Assembly (NCBI GenBank): GCA_019925095.2
Contig: CM034395.1
Coordinates: forward strand, 13,857,213 to 13,921,212
From: Dendrolimus kikuchii
Lineage: Eukaryota; Arthropoda; Insecta; Lepidoptera; Lasiocampidae
DNA length: 64,000 bases
Direction of reading: 5' to 3'
Each line of letters starts with the position of its first letter. The stretch's first letter is position 1. The translations under genes and the position numbers were made by a program. The notes below the pieces were generated by a model, which worked only from the letters and a program-made list of their open reading frames with translations, made no database searches and was not told the origin of the DNA. Of this stretch, positions 11,250-21,672 are shown piece after piece.

Positions 11250-12376
11250 TAATTGAGAGATATGGCGAAGCGCTCGCGGTCTCTCTCGATATCTCAAAGG
11301 CATTTGATAGGGTCTGGCATGACAGTCTCATTGCCAAACTTCCAGCCTATGGCCTGCCTGCTGGTTTGTGTGCTTGGATATCGGACTTCCTGAGGGAAAG
11401 GTCAATCCAAGTAGTCGTTGATGGTTATTCCTCCGATCGCTTGATGATTAACGCCGGTGTCCCTCAGGGGTCTGTTGTGCTGCATATAAATGATCTGCTC
11501 CTTAAGCCCGGTATCTTTGGGTATGCAGATGACAGCACAGTTGTAGAGAGGTATATGTCTCATCCACGGGCAGGCAGAGCCGAAATCCAATCCTTGCGGA
11601 CAGACAAATTCAACACAGCTAAAACCCAAGCATGTCTGTTTACGGCGAAAAAAAAAGTCAGTTTGAACTAAGTCCCATTTTTCGAGATGTACCCATTCCG
11701 ATAACCGACCAACTTCAACTTCATGGCATTTCTTTAACATCCACTCTCAATTTCGGCTCCTATATTGAAAGTGTAGCTCAGCTGGCTGCTAAAAAGCTGA
11801 GTATACTTACAAAGGTGAGTCGCTACTTCACTGCAGAGCAATTACTTAATCTTTACTGTGCTCAAGTAAGATCTTGCATGGAGTACTGCTCTCACCTTTG
11901 GGACGGCTCAGTCAAATACCAGCTTGAGGCGCTGGAGTCAATTGAGAGAAGAGCCAAGAGGTTGATTGGTAGCGACCAGCTTGTCAATACAAGGCTTCAA
12001 AGCTTAGAGCATCGACGCCGGGTTGCTAGTCTGTCGGTTTTTTATAGGATTCATTTCGGAGAGTGTGCGGTTGAACTGTTTGACCTGATTCCCCCTACAC
12101 CATTCCATCTTCGGACCACAAGACGCTCTGGTTTGCGCCATCGTTTCACAGTGGAAACGCTACCAGTGCGTACTAAACGTTTCGCCTCCACGTTCCTTCT
12201 GCGTACGGCAGAATTGTGGAATGCACTACCAGAGTCCGTGTTTCCAGAAAAGTACAATCCGGGAATCTTCAAGTCTCGTGTGAATAGGTACTATCTAGGT
12301 AAGCGTGCATCATCGTCCGTGATCGTGGTCAAACGCAAACCTATTTATAATAAAAAAAAATAAAAAATAAAAATAA
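11250..12376 (+). mobile_element. Decayed non-LTR retrotransposon (CR1/jockey type), C-terminal half of RT ORF
   Basis: The plus-strand translation gives reverse transcriptase blocks in order: VSLDISKAFDRVWHDSL (catalytic Asp), AGVPQGSV directly followed by LHINDLL, GYADDST (YADD catalytic box), then in another frame the thumb/C-terminal domain GISLTSTLNFGSYI ... CMEYCSHLWDGS ... RRVASLSVFYRIHFGEC ... FASTFLLRTAELWNALP ... GIFKSRVNRYYLG. Between GSV and HINDLL a few residues normally present (LSP.LFL) are missing, and there is a frame shift between the YADD part and the 243-codon frame at 11632-12363, so it is dead. It is 5'-truncated and ends in an A/T-rich tail (AAAAATAAAAAATAAAAATA). That tail lies only about 25 bp from the stop codon of the minus-strand lipase pseudogene. 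Confidence 0.85.
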
Positions 12377-12399
12377 TTGCTATTCAATTTTTCAATAAA

Positions 12400-13394
12400 T
12401 TACACTGCTTCCAGACCTGCATAGTAATCATTGTTTATAATGTTTACAACAGGATTATTAACAAACTTCTTAGCACGCGACCCATATATAAACTCTAAAT
12501 GTGTAAAATCTAAAGATTTGTTAAACACAATATATCCTGCGACATTTGGTAATTTTCTCCTTATAAATTCTACATTTTCTACTAAACTGAACCAGTCAGA
12601 ATCACTTAACATTAGAACTGGACTTTTTCCGGAACACCATCACGACATACTTTTGCATGGTACAAATTTAACAAATGGTTATTAGCATACACATCATAAA
12701 TACCAAGATTATTGAAAAGAGGTACTAATAAATGTAAGTTTTTAGTCAGAATGTCTATAAATGGATACTTAATATTGTTGATCAGAGCAATAGGTGCTAA
12801 CATAACAGCATGCTTCACTTTATCGTTGTATTCTGGTCTTAAACTGCACATTATGAAGAAAATTGTGGTTCCTTGAGAAAATCCGACATAATATAATTTT
12901 CCTAAAGATCTAACTGATAAAATATAATCTATAACGGCAGGTAAGTCTTGTGTTCCCATCTCTTCATAGGTGAAATTCCAATACTTGTTAGCTGGTATAT
13001 TTCGGACGTGCGCTTTGCTGTATTTATTTCCTCTTGTATTGTATAACCAGACGTCATATCCCAAATCGGCAAGTTGGTACGCTAATGAATTCTCAGGCCC
13101 TAAAACTAACCACGAATCAGAACTGTCTGCAATTCCATGCACTAGTAACACTGGTGGTCCATTCCGTGGTATACGGTACAAATCCACTACATAACCGTCA
13201 CCTGTCACTACTGAATGTCTTTGAGGATTATATCCATACTTTGCTAAAAGTTGCAATGAATCCAAATAAATATCGGAATTAGGATCACTAATAAGATTAG
13301 TATTGTTCGTTTTAATTTTTCTCCTATTTTGCACGTAACCGAAACAAAATATCAATATAACACTACGTATTAGGCTAGAATTACCCAAATTCAT
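12400..13394 (-). pseudogene. Lipase-3-like acid lipase (alpha/beta hydrolase), broken intronless copy
   Basis: The minus-strand ATG at 13394 opens 260 codons. It encodes a hydrophobic signal-like N-terminus (LIRSVILIFCFGYV), the lid-proximal YGYNPQRHSVVTGDGYVVDL, the oxyanion loop LLVHGIADSSDSW, GYDVWLYNTRGN, and the nucleophile elbow GFSQG. This frame stops at 12612. The frame resumes one register away with PVLMLSDSDWF (catalytic Asp) and DFTHLEFIYG (catalytic His), ending at TAA 12400-12402. Known family members have roughly 70-80 residues between VCRDG and the Asp block that are absent here, so an internal deletion also shifted the frame. All three catalytic residues are present in the DNA but cannot be made as one chain. 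No introns are visible, so it may be a retrocopy or a tandem paralogue that decayed. Live members act as secreted or lysosomal lipases on triglycerides or steryl esters. Confidence 0.88.
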
Positions 13395-14187
13395 CGTTGA
13401 ATTGTGAAATACGTCTAACTACGACAAAAAGAAAAAATAATCTGAACACACATTAATCCGTGAGCCGATCGTTGTCAGTCAATGCCAAATTACGTAGTGC
13501 TCGTCGCTTGGGATCAGACGGAATAACCTTCGCAACAATGACATACTCGAGCCTCTGCAGGAAGTAAAGACGTTATGGAAACAACAATTTTTTTCAACAA
13601 ATCACGTTAATTTAATTCGACTAATTACTAATTCTAAACAAAATTCCTTTATAATACAAGCTCACCAATTGTCCAAGGCCTTATTGTCACATTAATATTT
13701 AAACTAGTTATTTACAAACAAACATTACAAACCTTGTTTGCAATACCAAAGGTAGAATGTCATTTACATAGCGAAGTTTATTCAATATCTTATTTGTGAA
13801 GTCAAAAGTACCTACTATCGACTTAAATATCATGGTCAAGGCCATCACGTCATTTCAGTTATAAGATATTCGAGTTTATAAGAGTTAATATTGTATAACT
13901 CGTTTTGATGCTTAATTGACTCCGGAAGCTATAAGTTTGCTAATGCCATGTAATACCACAGACAGGTTTTGTTTATGAAATTCAATGTCGAAGTTACGGT
14001 CAAAATGCGAAAAGTTCGTTGCCCAAAGGTGACAAGTAAAAGGTAGATCTTCAGTTCTAATTTACCTTGTATGTATATTATTAGGAAAATTAATCTATGA
14101 TTAAATAATGAAAGATAGATTACTATGTATAATTGTAATCATTTGTATGTTCTGTCTTAATGCTATTGCAAATGTATCGATTTTCAT
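13395..14187. other. 5' flank of lipase pseudogene, nothing else seen
   Basis: AT-rich, with a GC-richer patch at 13455-13560. No coding signal and no clear promoter elements identified. Confidence 0.35.
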
Positions 14188-14189
14188 AA

Positions 14190-14450
14190 AACTATATACA
14201 TACATACATAAATTCACGCCAGTTCCCTTGCGGGGAAAGCACGAACAACAGAGCGCTATTTAGGCTTATTCTTACACACCTCACTTGCTTCTTTGACATT
14301 CATAACTCTTGTCATGCACGCTCGTCTGTTCTTAAGGCTCCTGACATCACCTTCGGCTAGTACACGATCAATTTGATCATGGAAGGTGTGTCGTGGCCTT
14401 CCACGACTTCTGCATCCATCCACTTTTGCATTGTATATCTGTTTAGTCAT
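14190..14450 (-). mobile_element. RTE-like LINE 3' unit, copy 1
   Basis: The minus-strand frame starts with ATG at 14450 and carries KQIYNAKVDGCRSRGRPR, HDQIDRVLAEGDVRSLKN and ACMTRVMNVKEASEVCKN. This resembles the extreme C-terminus of RTE-type LINE proteins (KQIY.A.V.G.R.RGRPR). It is followed by ACTGGCGTGAATT and a (TATG)n tail at 14187-14203. It is about 97% identical by my count to 29607-29860, and both copies start at exactly the same base. Confidence 0.7.
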
Positions 14451-14796
14451 AAAACTATATGCAGGTAATAAATACGTACTTATAGCATATGAGAATACTA
14501 GGAAAGCCAATTGACCGTTAAAAATACAATTTCAAAAAGCTCTAACCATACCAAAGGTCGTTTTTATTTCACTTTCTGACACCTTTATTTTAAATTATCT
14601 TTTTAGACCAAATCACTTCAAATCAGTCAAAAGTTGCCAAGAAACACTGAGATCTTCAATTTTTGAGTAATCTGGTCTAAAAACTATCGTTTGATACCAA
14701 AACGCCAATAAGTATGAGACGAATGACCTGTAGCGCTATCTAGAATTTAGCAGTTACTTTTTTCCTAATAGATTTATTCCTAGCATTCTTCTCCCA
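14451..14796. other. Spacer between RTE unit and Helitron
   Basis: AT-rich DNA, no feature recognised. It ends with the A that precedes the Helitron insertion. Confidence 0.4.
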
Positions 14797-16159
14797 TCCC
14801 TATTAGTATTATAAATGCGAAAGTACCTCTGTCTGTCTGTCTGTCTGTTCCGTTTTCACGTAAAAACTACTGGACCGATTTGGCTGAAACTCAGTATATA
14901 TATATATATTTTCGATGCCAAGAATGAACATAGGATACTTTTTATCCCGAAAAATGGGATAGTTTCCGGGATAAAAATATATTTGTCTTTCTGTTTGTTA
15001 TGCTTTTAGGGAAAAAGTACTGGACCGATTTAGTTGAAATCCGGTATAAGTACATGTAATTTTAATACCGAGGGTGGACAACGGATACCTTCTATCCCGG
15101 ATACTGGAATAGATTTATGTAAAGGTTATCCCAAAAAGTGGGATAGGTTTTTTTGTAATTTTCCATTTTCGTCATTTTGGTCATCTTTGTCCGATTTGTC
15201 CGAGTTATCCGATTTGTTCGAGTTATCCGATTTGTCCGATTTGTCCGATTTGTCCGAGTTGTCCGAGTTGTCCGATTTGTCCCAGTTGTCCAATTTGCCC
15301 GAGTTGTCCCATTTGTCCGAGTTGTCCGAGTTGTCCAATTTGTCCAATTTGTGCGAGATATCCGAATTGTCCGAGTTGTCCGATTTGTCCAATTTATCCG
15401 CGATGTCCGAATTGTCCGAGTTGTCCAATTTGTCCGAGTTGTCCGATTTCTCGGAGTTGTCCGATTTGTCCAATTTGTCGCAGTTGTTCGATTTGTTCGA
15501 GTTGTCCGAGTTGTCCGATTTGTTCGATTTGTCCGATTTATCCGAGATGTCCGAATTGTCCGAGTTGTCCGATTATCCAATTTGTCGGAGATATCCGAAT
15601 TGTCCTTTTTGTCAGATTTGTCCATTTTGTCGGATTTGTCCGATTTGTCCGATTTGTCCATTTTGTCCGATTTGTCTGACTTGTCCGATTTGTCCGTTTT
15701 GTCCGATTTGTTCTTTTTTGTCCTTTTTGTCATTTATGTAGTTTTCATAGACGAGGTTAGATAAATATAGCTAGGACGGTTTGAAATAAAGGTTGAAAGT
15801 TTGGATAAGACCAATCATTTCTCAAATTTATAGATATAAACATTCATCATCTATAAAAAATGCGATAGTAACTCGATATGTCTTTCTTTCCGTTAAGTTT
15901 TCACGGAAAACTACTAGGAAAGGATCGGTTTTGCTGTAATTTTGTTTAAATGTAGTTTTAATACCGAAAATGGACATAAATACTTTTCATGCCCGGAGAT
16001 GGGATAGTTTGCGATATAAAATGAAATTAAACTTCCGAGTGCAAATATCACTAACATAAAAATTAAGTACAATGTAACCTGTATTAACAACTCCTGCTCT
16101 TTAGACAAGAAGCACGCACTGGAGGTTGACCCGCGGCATAGACGCGGGGTAAACTCTAG
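14797..16159 (+). mobile_element. Helitron family B, complete non-autonomous copy
   Basis: Starts TCCCTATTAGTATTATAAAT after an A and ends ...CTAG before a T, the A^T insertion preference of Helitrons. Just upstream of the end, GACCCGCGGCATAGACGCGGGG forms a GC-rich hairpin (CCCGCG...CGCGGG), the Helitron 3' terminator hairpin. No Rep/helicase coding is present, so movement would depend on an autonomous relative. Inside are (CTGT)n, a (TA)n run, two repeated modules (TTTTCACG...ACTACTGGACCGATT twice) and a 557-bp minisatellite. The 30018-31119 copy is the same family on the other strand. Confidence 0.9.
15176..15732 (+). repeat. 9-bp minisatellite, TTGTCCGAN type, inside Helitron B
   Basis: About 60 units alternating between TTTGTCCGA and GTTGTCCGA with variants (TTGTTCGA, TTATCCGA, TTGTCCAA). 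The period of 9 keeps several frames open on both strands, which explains apparent frames of up to 235 codons rich in Ser-Asp-Leu or Thr-Asn-Arg. These are not proteins. The array is longer here than in the 30-kb copy (about 215 bp), showing expansion or contraction. Confidence 0.9.
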
Positions 16160-16399
16160 TAGTATATATATATAGGTACGCGGTTTAGGACCGGAGATAA
16201 ACACAGAACATTTATTTTATTTTTATAATGAAAAAAAAAACGTTGAAGAGCACACGTCTACACGAGAAAAACTACGGAAAAACACAACATCTGTAAAGAA
16301 TTAATGCTTACTTCCTTAATTATTATAAGTTTTAATCTGAAATTATCATACCGGTTATTTATTACATTTATAGGTACATTATATACGTGATAGAACCAA
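16160..16399. other. No recognisable feature
   Basis: AT-rich DNA between the Helitron and the next repeat. Confidence 0.4.
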
Positions 16400-16756
16400 T
16401 TTAGAATCCTAACCTTGATTACATCTCTTTGGGCCGACTCGATCGGTATGATACCACGCTCTCACAGAATATCAGTGTGAAATTATTATCCTTGAGCTAA
16501 TCGTGTTTCGTATGATGAGTGAGAGTTCCGATGGTTTATTTCCCCCTCCATTTATCCAACTTTCCTTTTCCCATCTCCCATTCCAAAGCCATATCCGATC
16601 CCCCAGTCCTCTGGTCTAATCCCTCTTTCATCTCCTATCCCATCTTAAAGACTGGCAACGCGTTGGCTTCACCCCTGGTGTTGCAAACGTTTGCAGGCGA
16701 CGGTAACCACCTTCGATGGGCTGGGCCACCAGCCTATTTGCCAGCTTCGCAATAAA
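16400..16756 (+). repeat. Dispersed repeat with GCAATAAAA tail
   Basis: The head TGGGCCGACTCGATCGGTAT-GATACCACGCTCTCAC, the body TCTAATCCCTCTTTCATCTC and GACTGGCAACGCGTTGGC match, in inverse orientation, 47555-47800. The end GGTAACCACC ... CCAGCTTCGCAATAAAAATG is the tail of the SINE-like family at 7394, 10317 and 53977. No protein coding. Confidence 0.65.
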
Positions 16757-18231
16757 AATGTACATTTTCTAAGCCGATGTACAGGTTTTTCATTGCAATT
16801 GCCATTTATAGTTTAGTTAATATATATAAGTCAATACCCGAAGACTACTAGATTATTGGCATTGAATCATTATAAAATTACTCATACAATCCAAACATTT
16901 TTAAGACACCAACCTGGAGATGACTGTAATGTAAAATGACCCCAAATGACTGTTTATTTTCTGCTCACCTATATTGTTAAAACATTTAACAACTATTTCG
17001 TAATATTTATAAACATGGGTTCAAGACGGTCATCACGAAGATAATCATTTATTTACCACTTAGACTGCAATGCGTCTATTGTCAGACTTCAGTTGAGAAT
17101 TGTTTACGTGTAGCTGTATCAGTTACTCTCAATCAAGAATTAATTATACAATAGAATTCCAACAGAACTGGAGTTCATATAAGAAGTGATCGCGCTCTGT
17201 GAAGTCATAATTCATTTATCCACGGTGCAGAATGAGTTTAACCCGAGGTTGAAATTTAAGGTCAGTGTTAATTACGTAATAGGTTTTGGTTTTGTCAATT
17301 TTAAATATTAATTTTAGGGTGCCAAAGCCACTTCGGCAAAAACGGAACCATTAAGTTTCGTCTTGCCCGTTCGTCTGTCTTAATATGTTACGTATGTCGG
17401 TACCCAGTAATTTTTATGTTTTAATTCACTCAAGTGAGTTTTCAAAGTAATCATTAAGCTATACCTAAAATATAATAATAGCGCAGTGAAAATAACAAAC
17501 AAAATTACTCTTACATTACTGAATAGTTTTAAAATGTGTACCTATTATTTCAATTTATAAATTAATTACTATCACTTATCATTTTATACAATGTTATTTA
17601 TATATTATAGGTACATAATGTCGTTGTACCTAAACTAACTTAAATAAATACAATTAAATATTAAAAATTAACAAAGTTAATTAATTAACTTAATATAAAC
17701 TATGTAACAAAATACTGCCAGAAGGAAGTGTACCTAGAAGGCTAGCTACATTGCCACGTTGTATGGCAAATTAAACAAAATTAATAAAATAATTATTATT
17801 AACCAAATTTGTCTTATTATTTATGTACCTACTTATGTAAGGCTAAATGCATATTTTCACGGTCGTGCAAATAATTACTTTTATCACTAGTGCTATACGC
17901 GGTTAAGTGAGGTTGAGACTTTGAGACATAACGCGTAAAGTAGTAAACCGTGTAAAGCAAACGTCCTCTATCGCGGACGTCAATTCACTTACGAGAAGTC
18001 GATCATGCCGCTGCTTGCTACTAAAAGCTACTAAAAGCCCTCCATAAAGGCAATAATTAAATTGACGTAACGCAATTTAGTAAGGCGATGCCGTAGGTAC
18101 CTGCCTCAGCTAGAAATTCTGCTCCCTTTCTGCATTCGAAATACACTTCTGATAAAAATTAAGAGATCAAAAAATTTATATTTTTGGGTGATTTTAAACA
18201 GGCTGTAAATTGAATAAAAATGTTTTTTTAA
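16757..18231. other. No recognisable gene
   Basis: AT-rich. It contains a short repeat match at 17715-17770 (to 8245-8300) and a GC-richer patch at 17870-18100 that has no coding potential. No exon could be supported. Confidence 0.4.
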
Positions 18232-18450
18232 CAAAAACAACTTCACACTAAAAACCATAAAATAAATATTTAACCGACTTCTTTCTACAACATCTTGAAG
18301 ACGGTGCCAAGTAAAACATAAAAGAACAACAACAAATTTACAAAATATAGGTAGTCATTTTTATGTTTTATTTAACACCGACTTCAAAATATTGTAGAAA
18401 GAAGTCGGTGAAATATTTATTTTTTAGTTTTAAGTGTGAAGTCATTTTTG
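18232..18450. repeat. Fold-back element (large imperfect palindrome)
   Basis: An arm of roughly 92 bases from 18232 (AACAAAAACAACTTCACACT, CCGACTTCTTTCTACAAC, AAAACATAAAA) is repeated inverted at about 18352-18447 (AGAAAGAAGTCGG, GTGTGAAGTC), with about 30 bases between them. I estimate a little over 80% identity. Typical of a MITE or fold-back transposon. No coding. Confidence 0.75.
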
Positions 18451-18509
18451 TTTATGTTAAAAAATATATATATTTTACTTTTTAGTTGAGCAAATACTTC
18501 TCAACAGCT

Positions 18510-19420
18510 TTAGAAATAATATATTAAGCACCTGTAGAAATTGTACAATTGGCACGCATATACAAATTTGCCATTTCACACTTCGGTGTATATGCTCTTC
18601 AACAAGGGTTGCTCTTGATTTCCTTGCGATCCACAAATCAGATCCTGACTTAGTGACTATGGAACCATCTCGGGAGTTAAAAAAACAATTTGAAAATCAG
18701 TCCACAATTGACAGACAATTCGCGTAACATATCTAAAAAAAATTAAGCGCCTGAAGAAAGTGTAATGCTGGCATGCGTATAAAACCTTTTTTTGAAAAAA
18801 TGTAAGCTCTCGGCGTTTTTTAATAAGGATTACTCTCGATTTCTTTGGGATCCTCTCATGAGATCCTGACTTGATGACTATGGAACCGCCTCAGAAGTAT
18901 ACATACTTACGAAGAAAGAAAATATTCAAAATCGATACACAATTAACGGAGAAATCGCGTAACATGCATATAAAAAATTAAGCACCTGTAAAAAAATGTA
19001 ATAGATACAAACGTGCGTATATAAGCTTTTTTCCAAGAATTTAGGCGCACGGCGTTTAACAAATAATGGTCACTCCCGATTTCCTTGGAATCCACTGACC
19101 AGATCCTAACTTGGTGACCAAAGCACCACCTCGGGAGTATAGACTTACGAGAAAAGAAAAAAAAAATTGAAAATCGGTTTAGAATTGACGGAGACATCGT
19201 CTTACGAAGAAGTCTCTTATCAATTTTCATGTTTCTCTAATTCCTTGGAATCCAATGATCATATCCTGACATGGTGACAATGGGACCGAGTCGGGAGTAT
19301 AAACTTTCGATTTAAAAAATCTTGAAAATCGATACAGATTTGCCGGAGAAATCGAGTAACGAACATACAAAAAAAACAGACGAATTGAGAATCTCCTCCT
19401 TTTTGAAGTCGTTTAAAAAG
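18510..19420 (+). repeat. Degenerate tandem array, unit about 235-245 bp
   Basis: Four successive units each carry, in order, AAGCRCCTGTAGAAA-like, GATTTCCTTGG-ATCC, AGATCCTGACTTGGTGAC-like, a CGGGAGTATA-like box, TTGAAAATCG, ACGGAGAAATCGCGTAAC. Clear phase marks are the GATCCTGAC box near 18640, 18855, 19100 and 19264 and the AACAT box near 18726, 18961, 19202 and 19358. The last unit ends in AATCTCCTCCTTTTTGAAGT, a sequence I know as a common lepidopteran repeat end. Not coding. Confidence 0.75.
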
Positions 19421-19499
19421 GTACAGTAAATTTAAACAATGACAATTGTAGCTCCAAGTGTTTCGAATTTTTCGTGTTTATTTTGGGCTTGAAATAATT

Positions 19500-20160
19500 T
19501 TTCGTGGCTTAATCTCTATATGGACCAGATATTTTGTTTATTCAGCTTTAATTTCCTTTTTTAAAGACCTCCATACGAGCATTCCTCGCTGTCATATCAA
19601 GCTTTGAATGGAAAAAGATAATTTTATCTTTGAGTATCAATAGGTATCTCCGTAACCAATGATCGCACAGAAAAAATCGATTTTTTGAAAATTCTGACTA
19701 CACCTAACCACCACTACTTGAGCTTTTCACGAAATTCAGAAACATGGTTATATTTTCGCAAGCCAAATATGAACCTAATGCAAAAATTCTGAAGTTGTTC
19801 AAGTTTATTTAGCTGTTCTATGGTTAGGCCAAAATAGCAGGCGTAAGTGTAATCTAAAATGGGCAGCAAAAGAGACTGCAAGCATAATTTTGGTGACAGT
19901 AGGCAGAAAATTTCTCAGCCTTCTCAGGAATCTAGAAGACAGAAAAAAATCTCTGACTTAATTCGGAAAGGTGAGACTTCCAAGACAGATCACTATCGAT
20001 GACTATGCCCAAATTTTTGACAGTGTCACTCAATGGATTAAGAGCCCGTCAAAAACAATGTTCGGTAAAGTTGCGAAATCTACTTTTACACGTATTCTGG
20101 GGCTAGCGACGACTATCACTTGAGCCTTACGAGGATTCACTGCAAGACCAAACATTGTAT
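19500..20160 (-). mobile_element. Decayed LINE reverse transcriptase C-terminus
   Basis: The minus-strand translation across stops shows LLLPILDYTYACYFGLT followed by LNKLEQLQNFCIRFIFGLRK and YNHVSEFREKL, the conserved C-terminal block of insect CR1/jockey-like LINE ORFs. Upstream pieces (LAPEYV, FGHSHR) fit the preceding RT region. Several stops show it is dead. Confidence 0.7.
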
Positions 20161-20840
20161 ACCCATGAAGTATATGATTTAAGTCTAAATTGATTTGTTA
20201 TAATATTGGTGTTTTTAAATATGAAATATGTACCTACGTTGATAATGCCGATACCAATAAAACACAACTCTATAGGTATTTTCTAAAACATATCGGCAAA
20301 ATGTACATCAATTCACGCACATTACAGCATTATGCGGGAAATACTCCAAAATTATCTTAAAAACTCATCAGGTTTATTTTTCGTTGAAAAAGTATTTATG
20401 CACATTGTTTATTTTAGAATTTTCCACGTTATAACTCAAATATTAGATAAATAAAGAACATCCAATTTTTGATGAGATAAAATCGCACCACCTCTGTATT
20501 AATTTCAATGAAAAAAAAACGAAATATCGTTATATATTTTTAAGATTTGGCTCAGTTTACCTGATACGACTATGTACATTGAAAAATCCATTTTAATCCG
20601 TAATCTTAGATCATATACATGTTATATCTCAATGCCCGTAATACAATACCGTAATCCTCGGTTATATAAATAGGGCATTACATAGTTCATATTTTTTTCT
20701 TATCACATCATTCATAAAACATCACATTTATATAACATGGTACATAAAACATTGTTTTAAAGAACGTTAATATAGTCAATGCTATAAATGCCTTAATATC
20801 CGATGTTATAATAAAAACTGAACATCGATTTCTCTAACTC
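20161..20840. other. Intergenic DNA before MOCOS
   Basis: AT-rich. A TATA-like TATATAAATAGGG lies at 20663-20675 without a recognisable downstream gene start. Nothing else was supported. Confidence 0.35.
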
Positions 20841-21000
20841 GCTGCTCGCGAACACCAGCTGTCACTGTCAGTGTTGTCATTAAGGTATCATTTGATACCT
20901 ACCTGTTTACTATAATTTGTTTTCGTTTAGTATCTATAGTAGTTTGTGTTTCGTTTAATGTTTTAAATTTAATTACGATAAGTTAAAATAAAAATTAAAA
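20841..21000 (+). promoter_or_regulatory. Probable MOCOS promoter region
   Basis: It lies about 350-500 bp before the start codon. It contains a cluster of TGACAG-type repeats (GCTGTCACTGTCAGTGTTGTC at 20859), the palindrome GGTATCATTTGATACC at 20883, and ATAGTAGTTTGTG at 20936-20948. The same 13-mer occurs upstream of the MIEN1-like and Rab27 genes. The transcription start itself cannot be fixed from sequence. Confidence 0.45.
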
Positions 21001-21233
21001 ACAAATTCGACTCAGACTGGAAATTACAGGATACATAATATTCTTACTTGTCCTGCCTGTTTCTCTCAATCGTCAGTATTTAGTGCAAATTATTTCTCGC
21101 ATCAATTATATTGTAATATTGTAACTTTTAAAAATCTAATGTTTCATTATGGTAAATGCCTTATTATTAAACGCGTTACACGAGTACAATACAGTACAAG
21201 GTTATTTATTAGCACTCAATTTCTATACCAGTA

Positions 21234-21350
21234 ATGAGTCGTCTTCATGAATTGTGAGTGTTTTTCTTATCGTAAATAATTACATTCTGTAAAATTTACT
21301 TCATGCTTTTTTTTGTTAAAATTATGTTTGTTTTTACAGAATCTAAAGCG
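21234..21350 (+). promoter_or_regulatory. 5' UTR with a small intron and an uORF
   Basis: A donor (ATGAATT|GTGAGT, intron from 21254) pairs with an acceptor (TTTTTACAG, intron end 21339), giving an 86-bp intron. The spliced leader has an upstream ATG at 21234 that runs MSRLHELI then stops just before the MOCOS start at 21351. Upstream ORFs usually lower translation. Both splicing and uORF are predictions. Confidence 0.5.
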
Positions 21351-21635
21351 ATGGCAGCCTTAAGTCAAGTTATTGATAATGATCACATGCTCAAGATTTC
21401 TTCCGAATTTACTAGGCTGGGAGGTGAGTTGGTTTAACTTTCCCTTTTAACTTAGCAATGATGCTACTTTAAGTGATATTTTAAACTGTGTTTCTCAACA
21501 TTAAAATCAATTAATTTCCATACAGATACAATATCTTCTATTATTCTTCTTCTTTTATATTGCTTTCTCTGAAAAATTATTTAAACCTGTTTCTTTCTTT
21601 ATATCAATGGGTCCTATGTATATGGCCAATGCAAC

Positions 21636-21672
<37 letters not shown>

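Noticed and set aside
15176..15732. CRISPR-like array
   Set aside because: Units are contiguous 9-mers with no unique spacers; eukaryotic context. It is a minisatellite.
15034..15764. Four overlapping frames of up to 235 codons rich in Ser-Asp-Leu, Thr-Asn-Arg or Val-Arg-Phe on both strands
   Set aside because: They are translations of a 9-bp minisatellite inside a Helitron; the period is a multiple of 3, so all frames stay open. No domain, no splice context.
20663..20675. TATA box of a separate gene
   Set aside because: No start codon with a credible frame or splice donor follows; AT-rich DNA gives such matches by chance.
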